A stretch of DNA of 64,000 nt from Ipomoea triloba. Taxonomy: Eukaryota > Streptophyta > Magnoliopsida > Solanales > Convolvulaceae. The stretch's first letter is position 1, and every line of letters begins with the position of its first letter. The position numbers and the translations under genes are program-made. Positions 55,640 through 64,000 of the stretch are shown piece after piece. The stretch lies in NCBI RefSeq assembly GCF_003576645.1, contig NC_044919.1, positions 17,810,985 to 17,874,984 on the forward strand. The letters run 5' to 3'. The notes beneath the pieces were generated by a model. The model did no database searches, was not told where the DNA came from, and saw only the letters and a program-made list of their open reading frames with translations.

Positions 55640-56931
55640 ATTTGTGCAGAATTAAAACAAACATAAACAAAAGACACACAATATTGTTTACCTAGTTCGA
55701 TACAACAGTATCTACGTATAGGGGACCACCATTAGTAAGTCCAATCCACTATCTCAACTAGTCAATCATACAGATGGTAAGAGATCGCAATCTCAACCCA
55801 GTGTGTGTTATACCTCACAAGGTAGCAACCCAATCTATTGAAGCATATAGAATTGTTGAGGCGGAGATCCAAGCAAATAGCAGTCCAAACAGTCCCTCGT
55901 TTGGAGTTCCACACTATCATTGTCTGAACCACTGACTTACTCACTGCAACACCACAGTTGTATGGAGTACGGTCCGCAATTCAGCACGAAGGAACTTGTC
56001 TTCTCAATAAAGTAGCTTAGCACAAATCATGATGGTATTGAGAATATGATGATCCGAAGAATAAACTGTTAAACGCTAATGGAAGAAGATGCCTCTAAAA
56101 CGGTAAAATATTTTCTCATGTGTAAAATCTCAGGGCTGCAAACTTCTTTAAATATATAATGAGCCTTCGAGTCTTGGATGGCAAGTAATCCTCTAGGGTT
56201 ACCATGTAGACGTAAATCACTTGTCATATTCCTTCTAAGGAAATTATGACTTCTTAAACTTTGGTTTTCAAAAAGCATGAATATGGAAAATTGCTCCACC
56301 AATTCTGAAAGTACTTATACTGTGGACCATGGTCCACAATGCATTGTGGGCTATGGGTCATGGTTGATACTGCAGTTGTGTTGAAAGGATATTGTAGTTG
56401 TGTTGAAAGGATACTACAGTTGTGATGAAAAGGAACTGCAGTTGTGCGGAACAGAGGCCGTGTCATTCATCTGGAACTGCAGTTGTGTTGAACGGATACT
56501 GCAGTTGTGTTGAAAAGATACTGCAGTTGTGTTGAAAAGATACTGCAGTTGTGTTGAAAAGATACTGCAGCTGTGTTGAATGGATACTACAGTTGTGTGG
56601 AACGGATGAACGGCCTCTGTTCCGTGCAACTGCAGTTTCCTTTCAACACAATTGCAGTATCTTTTCAACACAACTGCAGTATCCGTTCAACACAACTGCA
56701 GTATCAGTTATGATCATGGTCCACAATGCACTGTGGACCATGGTCCACGATATAATTTGCCCAATTCTGAAGGTAAGATGGCGAAGATAGTTAACACATT
56801 TTTAAATCTTCACTAGTGTAGGCTCTATCTGGTCCATCAGTGACTTCTTCAGTAGTATAAACCTACACTAATCCACTTTGCCACAATATAGCCAATTATA
56901 TAATAAGGGTTTACAATCATAAACACTAACA
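55640..56931 (-). mobile_element. Solo-like LTR on minus strand, with fold-back insert
   Basis: Plus-strand phrases TTTACCTAGTTCGATACAAC, GTCCAATCCACTATCTCAAC and, at the right border, AAACACTAACA match the LTRs at 7031, 8940 and 10814. No primer site or interior is attached. Excluding the fold-back element at 56322-56751 it would be about 860 bp. Confidence 0.65.
56322..56751. mobile_element. Fold-back element with tandem repeats in both arms
   Basis: Ends GTGGACCATGGTCCACAATG / inverted at 56718-56751. The left arm has about ten units of ACTGCAGTTGTGTTGAA(A)GGAT; the right arm has the inverse, CAACACAACTGCAGTATC. CCAATTCTGAA(A/G)GTA occurs on both sides (about 56299 and 56761), perhaps an eroded duplication. 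Confidence 0.75.
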
Positions 56932-58436
56932 ATTTTAAATAGTTGTTTTGTTTGATTCTAAATAATGGATATCAACTTTTCAAAAAAAATTAATGGATAT
57001 CAAGGTGTGCTTGTTTGGTTAATTATGCAGATTTGTGGTTATGTGGTAAACTTTGTATCTAATTTAATATGCGTAATAATGTAAAAATTTTGTAGTATTT
57101 ATATTTGAGAATGCATTATGTTTTCAAGAAATAATCAATAGTCTTTTAAAACATGTCTGAATGTTTTCATTCTTTTGAACCATACAAAGCAATTGACATT
57201 GAAAATCATATTGTAAAATATATTAATATAGAATATATTCAATTACAAATGAGTTATTCTACACTTTAGTAAATTTATAATGTAATGATTATTTTGAAAT
57301 ATGTTTAATGGATATCAATGTATTTGATTTAGTACTTCAACCGTAGTTAGCCCCCGCACTATCTCCCCTGGCTTCGCCTCTGAATGCGCGTGTAAAACCA
57401 ATATCTTTATAATAAAAACAAAAAAAAAAAACTATATTTCCCACTAGCCAAAATGGTTTAACAGAATTCCAGGTAAAAGAATATGTTATTTACCATCTGC
57501 TTTAAACTACCCCTCCCACCCTAATATAAGATAAGGATCAATTAGGTCTACCTCTAAATTTATCAATATAGTGAGTCAAATTTTAAATTAAGTTCGGTTT
57601 AAAATTAAAAAATAGAGTTGAATCAATTTTAAACTGAATTTTGAATTTTACTATTGAACTTTCTCGAAAGGACTCCCCATTATCATACCTAAAATGTGAC
57701 CAACTTTGGATGAGTGGCGACAGGCGTGCAAGAAGTGATATGATGCTTTCGTTTAGACTTTGAAATATTGGATTTAATTAGCTGGTTTTCACCTATCATT
57801 TCTACCGATTCTACATGCACACTACGACTACGTAGTCACGTGTCCAAAGCCCAAGACTGCTACATCATTTATACTGCTTTATCTATTTGTTCAACAACCG
57901 ACAGGCGACAGATAAGACCTATTATTTCATTGATCCCGTGTAGTAGCGTGAGCCAGCCTTCCCACAGTCAGACTTTATTCTTGAATATTTTTTTCACTTT
58001 TAAACTTAAGTCTTATTTTCATATCATTAAATTTATAATTTTTTATTATTTTTTAAACATTTTTATAATACTTTTGTATTTTAAAAAGTGATTCACTTTT
58101 ACACCACGTTATAACAACTTCTAAAATCAAGGATTAAATCAGCAATAAATCTTTCCTTATATCATGGATGCACCAGATTAGTTCCTCGTTCCTATTTAAG
58201 AGATGGTTCTCACTAGAATCCAATCATATATCTAAAAACATAATAAATGTGAATGAAAGTTATACCCCTCATTTATATATGTCCGTTTTCTCTGTTACGT
58301 TATTTTTGTAAATTAAGCTATAAAAGTCGTACTACATAATATTTTGGACAAATATACTCCTACCGTTATAACTTCCGTTATCTTTTTCACTATTGTTACT
58401 ATGCACATGCATCCACCATATATTTTCTTATCTTCT
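56932..58436. other. AT-rich intergenic
   Basis: No ORF above chance. A 107-codon frame at 57768-58091 has no recognised domain and AT-rich, hydrophobic content typical of noncoding DNA. Confidence 0.5.
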
Positions 58437-58438
58437 TC

Positions 58439-58475
<37 letters not shown>

Positions 58476-58549
58476 TATAACATTAAATATTAGAATTATA
58501 TATTAGCTATTTTTAAAAATATAAATATCAAATTTATAAAAATATTTTA

Positions 58550-58603
<54 letters not shown>
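58437..58603. repeat. (AAT)n and (ATT)n microsatellites in inverted pair
   Basis: About 13 AAT units, 75 bp of AT-rich spacer, then about 16 ATT units, able to form a long weak hairpin. Probably two replication-slippage tracts. Confidence 0.85.
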
Positions 58604-58604
<1 letters not shown>

Positions 58605-58768
58605 TACTATATTAAAATTTAAATAAATTTAAAATTAAAATATAAAATACTAATATTGGGCACCTATTTTTTGCGCATCGCGTATAAGAAAAACTAGTAG
58701 ATCATTTATCTGATTCGTACTCATTTCTTTCTTGGGCAGCCGTTCGCATGTGAGCACACCCTTATATA

Positions 58769-59142
58769 TAGGGATGGCAACGGTGCGGGGCGGGGAGTAT
58801 ACTCCCCGTCCCCGTCCCCGAAACCCCGACCCCGTCCCTGTCCCCGACGGGGAATGGAAAATAGTCCCCATCCCCGTCCCCGCGGAGAATTAGGGGGGGA
58901 CGGGAAATACCCGTTCCCGGTCAATTCTTAGTCAACATATTAAATTAGTGTAATTTTAATTTTCAAAACTATGATTTTAATTTTATAAAATTAATATATA
59001 TATATATATATATATATATCTTAATAATTATTTGGGGTGTCCCCGTCCCCGTCCCCGATCCCCGAAATTTTTTCCCATCCCCGCCCCTGTTTCAAATGGG
59101 AACGGGAATCCCAGGCGGGGACGGGGCACTTTGTCATCCCTA
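58769..59142. mobile_element. GC-rich hAT MITE, 374 bp, with perfect 8-bp duplication
   Basis: Ends TAGGGATGGCAACG and, inverted, TAGGGATGACAAAG, flanked by CTTATATA at 58761-58768 and 59143-59150. Both arms are runs of CCCCGTCCCCG type and the middle is AT-rich. No transposase. Confidence 0.9.
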
Positions 59143-59454
59143 CTTATATATATGCACTCGAAGGTGCGTGAACCATTAAACAAGAAAAATAAGTTTAATT
59201 GAGTCATTTTTAATTTCAAATTTTATCAACGGAATTTGAGTTTAAAATAATTTATTTTTTTCTCCCAAGTAACACAATAGGTAAAATCGAAAGTATTAGT
59301 ACATACCATATAAATAATGTGATTAGGATCGATTGGGTGAAATTGGAAAAATATTTTAATTGCACATATTTTGTATGTTTGATTGTTCAATTGACACTTC
59401 TTTCAAGTATAGTAACTGAAGTTTTACGGTTATAGTAATCCAATATATATAGCC

Positions 59455-60263
59455 AATCTATACTATAAATGCGGACTTGTTAACTTGTCTAGAGTACTTA
59501 GTTCAAGATCAAGTGCAGTACAGTAAAGTAAGAACGGACAAGGTAAATAAGGTACGAAGGAATCAAAAAGCATAAGAACACATAGGTTTGGTAACTTAGT
59601 TTGGAATAACCATTCCTACGTCTGGGGGCACCACAATATGGTCAGTCCAACTCTTCATTTCATGACGACTGATATGTTTACCAAACAAGACGATCACAAA
59701 GCAAGCAGCACTTCACGGAATGTGTCTGTTGGTCCACAACCTCTGAACTACGTTGAAGTGTCTTGAAAAGTTGGTGCGGGATTTCCCAATCTTCACAAGT
59801 TAAGGATCCCCCTTAACTGCTGCTCTCTCGAGTTGGTATTGTGGTTTGCAAGCCGTTATGCATCAATTCATCAGTCAACTTGAATGAAATTAATTCGTCA
59901 AGTTGCTCCGGTTAATCTTCTGGATATGCCTTTGAAGGAGTAATGTATAATTTTTGAATTCTTTCAGAGAAAATCATCATTTGATCTGGTTGAGGTTGAA
60001 GACTAGTTATAGATAGCTCATTCGATTTTTCTAACTGAATAACCATCTTGATCTTGACTCTTAACTTGGTCTTCAATCCTGGTTCACAACCACTCTTGGA
60101 GTCTTGTAATGTTGAACTAAGTCTTCAATCTAAGGAATATAAAAGGCTTTAACTGGACTAGATCCTGAACTAAATGAATTGCTCCATAAAACTAAAACAA
60201 GAAGAGAGAGTACAAATGATATTTCAAGTAATCCTTTTGTCTTGATTATTTTTATTAACAATA
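59455..60263 (-). mobile_element. Diverged solo-like LTR related to the SIRE-like LTR
   Basis: CCTACGTCTGGGGGCACCAC and GTCCAACTCTTCATT, and the right border TATTTTTATTAACA, match 44405-45239. The left border is approximate. Confidence 0.6.
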
Positions 60264-60762
60264 ACTTAATTGCATAAAAAGTACAAGTCCAATGATTTAT
60301 TTAACACTTTTTACCATAATAGAATAAATTTCTTATTTTATTTCTTAAATATTTCATTCTCGATGAAATAAGTTGATTAAACTGTTTACTTAAAAGTCCA
60401 ATGATTTATTTAACAATTTTAAAAAAAGTTGATTAGACTGTTTACTTAATAATTACAAGATTACAAATTCGACTCTTTACTTAATGCACACTTTCAGATT
60501 GTGACATTTCATGAACCAAACATGCTATCATATTAAATTAACAATGTAAAGAGTTGTATCAATCTAATGTTATTGTCATACCCTGCCTAAGTATTTCAAT
60601 TTTATAGCTCTCCCAAACTGGTGGCTAATTGAGGGCTAACACCTAACAGCAGCCTAACTAACTAACACCAATTGTTGGCAAATGTTCTAGTCGGCTCTGC
60701 ATTTGAATAAAGAATGAATTAATTAATAAGCCTTCACTACTGTATCGTGCATGAATCAGCGG
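60264..60762. other. Intergenic, AT-rich
   Basis: AAGTCCAATGATTTATTTAACA occurs twice (about 60284 and 60393). No gene. Confidence 0.5.
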
Positions 60763-60862
60763 GCAAGTAGAGGATGACGATGAATTTGATGTACCCCCAT
60801 CTGACTTTTTGGGAGAAGAAGATGAGGAACAAGATATACATAGCTGTCTTATTCTTTGAGAT
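60763..60862 (+). other. Possible terminal exon fragment of an unknown gene
   Basis: In one frame, after a possible AG acceptor near 60759, the sequence reads about 33 acidic residues (VEDDDEFDVPPSDFLGEEDE-like) and ends in SCLIL before TGA at 60860-60862. The Cys plus three residues has the form of a prenylation box. No upstream exon is visible and the overlapping plus-strand frame has no recognised domain, so this may be chance. Confidence 0.25.
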
Positions 60863-61359
60863 AATCGCCAATCTCGTTCATCAAAATGCTCTCTTTTGTC
60901 TCAATTTCCCCCCCTCAGAGACTCAGTATATGTTAATACAAAATCCTCTGTTTGCTTCTTTGGAGAGAGAATGGCTGTGGATCGGACAAAGTTGACAAAG
61001 TTGCAGTGAATTTGTGGAAGATTGAAGGTAAAGGAAAGCAGAAAATTTGTCGGCATTAAAATAATCATTGAAAGCTGAAAAGGGAAGGAGCAGAGGATCG
61101 TCAATTGCCGGAAGAGTAAGCATTGATTATTAGGTGTTTGATAAAAGTTTTAGATTTGCTTTTGAAACTAGGGTTAATTGTATTGCATTTGTATCAGTTG
61201 AGGATTTGAGATTGGCAATCCTAGTTTGTTAGGATTAAGTGCTTAACGCCAAAAGTTATTATGGTGAGTTGAGACTGAATTTTATTTCGTTATAAATCAT
61301 CATAACATTTTTGAGAAACGAGTTATTAGAATCGATCTTTTTAAGTCATTTACCTAATC
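60863..61359 (+). promoter_or_regulatory. Upstream region of the MAP kinase gene
   Basis: No ORF of note. Near 61228, TTAGGATTAAGTGCTTAACG and CCAAAAGTTAT resemble a repeat also seen at 13890-13925. The transcription start of the kinase gene cannot be placed. Confidence 0.4.
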
Positions 61360-61641
61360 AACAATTTCTCAATAGTGGAGTGTTATCTTGACCTCTAACT
61401 ACCTCTACCCAACAATTTCCCAGTAGTCAGGTGTTAAGCTTGGTCTTTACCTACTTCTACCCAATGATCTCTCAGTAGTCGGATGTTATCTTGTCCTTTA
61501 CCTACCTCTGCTGAACAATCTTTCAAACCTACCTCTACCCAATAATTTCTCAGTAGGTCCGTGTTAAACTTGACCTTTACCTACCTCTGCCTAACAATTT
61601 TTCGGTAATCTGGTGCTAAACTTAGCCTTTACCAACCTCCC
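61360..61641 (+). repeat. Minisatellite of about 52 bp, upstream of the MAP kinase ATG
   Basis: Imperfect units begin AACAATTTCTCAGTAGT and end CTTTACCTACCTCTACCC at about 61360, 61411, 61463, 61514 (shortened), 61541 and 61593. The array ends 40 bp before the ATG, so it lies in the promoter or 5' UTR. Confidence 0.85.
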
Positions 61642-61680
61642 ACCGTAATTGAGCGAGTCCGTGATTAGGAGGGAAGGGAA

Positions 61681-63594
61681 ATGGCAACGCCGGTGGGGCC
61701 GCCAAACGGTATTATGGCTTACGGGAAGCATTACTTCAGAATGTGGGAAACGATTTTTGAAGTGGATACGAAGTACGTTCCGATGAAGGCAATAGGTAGA
61801 GGTGCTTACGGCGTGGTGTGTTCGGCGGTGAACAGGGAGACCGGCGAGAGGGTGGCGATCAAGAAGATCAATGACGTGTTTGGGAATAGAATGGATGCGC
61901 TTAGATGTCTTAGAGAGTTGCAGCTTTTGCGTCACATTCGGCACGAAAACGTGATCGCTTTGAGGGATGTTATGATGCCGAGCAATCGGAGTAGTTTCAC
62001 AGATTTGTATTTGGTGTATGAATTGATGGATACTGATCTTCATCATATCATAAAGTCCTCTCAGCCACTCACAAATGATCATTGCAAGTATTTCCTTTTC
62101 CAGGTAATTAAGATGTTTGATTGGTTGATGAGTTAATACTTACACATTTCCCTCTTTTTTCTCCTAAATTGTTGAATCATAAAACCCTAAGATCCTCCTA
62201 GTTCGGTGTGACAGAGCATGTTGGATGTGGTAAATGCAATTGTTATATTATGGATCAGAATTCATATTACATTATGAGTTTGATCTGATTTAAAAATTAT
62301 GTGTTTGCCTGTAGAGACAAAATTTGAATATTATTTTTTGACTAAGGTCTACAATGTAATGCAAAATAGGTCCTGATTTATGGCATAACTAGCAAATCAC
62401 ACAATTCTGTGGCTCAACAAACATGATCAAATGTTTGTACATACAAGGGATCTGTCCACTTTGAACATAATCCCTACATTATTGTTACTGATTTTTGAAT
62501 CTTGATCTCTTCTCTCAAATATTGCATATTAAACGATTGAGTTAAGTTTATATAGGCACACAAATTATATCATGAACAAGAGTCTACCTTGCATTATAGA
62601 GACTGGTTCAAAAATACCCTTAAGATTCTGTGTCGTGTTTGCAATTGACAATTGATGTTCCTGTAACTATCATAATATGTACGTGTCAACAATTATCAAG
62701 TTATTTGTTTATATGTACATAAACGATTAATTGTAAATACAAAATGTGTTAACTGTAGGTATATAATTTTTGTATCCCTTGGCTATGGTATAACAATTGA
62801 TGCGGGCACCTAAGCATCTTCCTCAGCTTCTTCCTTTAAACTAACACTCTCTTATCGTCATTATATTTTGTATGAATTGTCAAACTTAGGTCCTTCGGGG
62901 GTTGGAATATCTCCACTCAGCAAACGTTCTCCACCGGGATTTGAAGCCTGGGAACATCCTTGTCAATGCTAACTGTGATCTGAAAATATGTGACTTTGGA
63001 CTGGCTAGAACAACAAGCGGAGACAACAATGGACAGTTGATGACTGAATATGTAGTCACTCGCTGGTACCGAGCACCAGAACTGCTTCTCTGCTGTGATA
63101 ATTACGGAACCTCCATTGATGTATGGTCTGTTGGGTGCATATTCGCGGAGATTCTTGGCAGGAAACCACTCTTTCCTGGAACTGATTGCCTCACTCAGCT
63201 CAAACTTATCATCACTCTTCTTGGCACCCAACCTGAAGCTCATCTTCAGTTTATTGACAACCCAAAGGCTAAGAGGTTTATAAGATCACTTCCTTTTTCC
63301 AGAGGACCTCACTTCTCTTCTCTGTTCCCTGAAGCGGATCCTTTGGCGTTAGATTTGTTGCAGAAGATGCTTGTTTTTGATCCATCCAAGAGAATCACTG
63401 TTTCACAAGCTCTGTATCACCCTTACTTGACTGGCCTTTATGATCCAATCCAAAACCCCCCTGCCCAATTTCCTCTCCATCTTGATGTCGACGATAGTAC
63501 CAAAGATCTAGCAGTTATTAGGCAGATGATGCTCAGAGAAATCCTGCATTACCATCCTCAACCTGCTCCTGCATATGTCAACAACTTTTACTAA
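61681..63594 (+). CDS. Group C MAP kinase (MPK1/2/7/14-like), two exons
   Basis: Exon 1 61681-62103 (141 codons), intron 62104-62889 (GTAATT...CTTAG, phase 0), exon 2 62890-63594 including the TAA; 375 residues. It phosphorylates Ser/Thr-Pro sites at the end of a MAPKKK-MAPKK cascade. Visible parts: glycine loop IGRGAYGVV (38-46), catalytic Lys61 in [13 protein letters not shown] (Asp158), DFG (Asp176), activation loop [14 protein letters not shown] with Thr193-Glu-Tyr195, and the MAPK-type [15 protein letters not shown] stretch. TEY, the PPNGI N-terminus, the length and a single intron after FLFQ all fit plant group C (Arabidopsis MPK1, 2, 7, 14). All catalytic residues are present and there is no frameshift. 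A minisatellite ends 40 bp upstream and a Cassandra LTR fragment starts 63 bp after the stop codon, within the likely 3' UTR. Confidence 0.96.
62104..62889 (+). other. Intron of the MAP kinase gene
   Basis: 786 bp, AT-rich. Donor CAG|GTAATT and acceptor AACTTAG|GTC. No ORF, repeat or RNA gene is seen inside. Confidence 0.93.
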
Positions 63595-63657
63595 CTTTTC
63601 AATTCACAGGATAACAAAGCTAGGGTGATCAAATCTCAGGATCATCTTCGTGATGTG

Positions 63658-63822
63658 TGTTGGGCATTTGGGCGGGTCGGTCAAATTCAACCCTGCTCGA
63701 TTAGAGACGTGGCGATGTGACTTACCATGGAAGAATATGGTTAAATGGTTAATGTCGATGCTATCACCAATTAGTTTTAAGAAGGATATATCAACCCGAT
63801 AATCAGAGGAGTGCAACGCTTA
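63658..63822 (+). mobile_element. Cassandra-type LTR fragment downstream of MAP kinase
   Basis: TGTTGGGCATTTGGGCGGGT, GATTAGAGACGTGGCGATGT, ATGGTTAAATGGTTAATGTC and ACCAATTAGTTTTAAG follow the LTR at 23758. The 5S-like block is gone. Diverged, so old. Confidence 0.75.
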
Positions 63823-64000
63823 TTATCAGAATTATTTCATAATTTTGTATTTATGGAATTCAGTTTTCCTTTCTTTAAACTCAAGATTTTGTTTAAGCTT
63901 CTGAATTATCAAGATTGCTTTTCTTAGTTCATTATCTTTGTTGGTATAGTTTTGCCTAAGCTGCAAAACTGCCTTCATTTTGTTGGTATAGTTTTGCCTA
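63823..64000 (+). other. Sequence past the MAP kinase gene, with direct repeat
   Basis: TTTGTTGGTATAGTTTTGCC occurs near 63938 and again at the window end, about 40 bp apart. No gene. Confidence 0.5.

Noticed and set aside
57768..58091. 107-codon plus-strand frame as a gene
   Set aside because: AT-driven hydrophobic tail, no domain, no promoter or splice support.
59455..59490. Helitron 5' end from TCTATACTATAAATGC
   Set aside because: Single short match without the following AAAA-rich motif or a paired CTAG terminus, and it overlaps LTR-like sequence.

Overview
The window is nuclear DNA from a flowering plant, almost certainly a eudicot. The evidence is a two-exon plant group C MAP kinase gene, a plant RING-H2 gene, and plant-type Ty1/copia, Ty3, Cassandra, SINE, hAT, CACTA and Helitron repeats. 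I cannot name the species. Only two host protein genes are convincing: a RING-H2 gene split by an insertion (53592-54665) and an intact MAP kinase (61681-63594). Nearly everything else is layered transposable elements and AT-rich decayed sequence.

Layout. 1-5448: the 3' part of a pol-less Ty3-type LTR element with a decayed gag-like ORF. 5.8-20.9 kb: old debris, comprising Cassandra LTRs, a CACTA end, a deleted LTR element on the minus strand, SINEs, MITEs, a 970-bp hAT element with 8-bp target duplications, and a Helitron-terminus cluster ending in a 224-bp palindrome. 20909-37716: a 16.8-kb nested structure. The outer element is a pol-less Ty3-type retrotransposon with 5-bp target duplication ATATG. 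A tandem Cassandra sits in its first ORF. A Ty1/copia element (26560-34069, duplication AAAGG) sits in its second ORF, which resumes in frame after it. 38177-40370: a minus-strand relative of the outer element, cut by a CACTA end that carries a palindromic 63-bp array. 40.4-44.2 kb: the leader and gag of another copia element. 44239-51648: a minus-strand SIRE-like copia element with pol, a spliced extra ORF downstream of pol, and an LTR. 51908-53090: a retroposed sequence with 15-bp target duplications. 53.5-54.7 kb: the RING-H2 gene. 55.4-60.3 kb: LTR remnants, a fold-back element and a GC-rich hAT MITE. 61.4-63.8 kb: the MAP kinase, with a minisatellite upstream and a Cassandra fragment just past the stop codon.

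Three observations stand out. (1) Every exact tandem duplication in the coding parts of the copia elements, and one in the retroposed sequence, has a period of exactly 42 nt. Successive copies are staggered as overlapping assembly unitigs would be if joined without trimming. This is very probably an assembly artefact, invisible to ORF finding because 42 is divisible by 3. (2) The two pol-less Ty3-type elements carry, after each ORF, a two-hairpin motif with a 16-nt linker whose stems change in a compensating way. (3) Both elements carry two copies of a module made of a hairpin with an AGGA loop followed by a polypurine tract, one at the 3' LTR border and one 1.1-1.4 kb upstream. Points 2 and 3 are candidates for undescribed cis-acting RNA structures.
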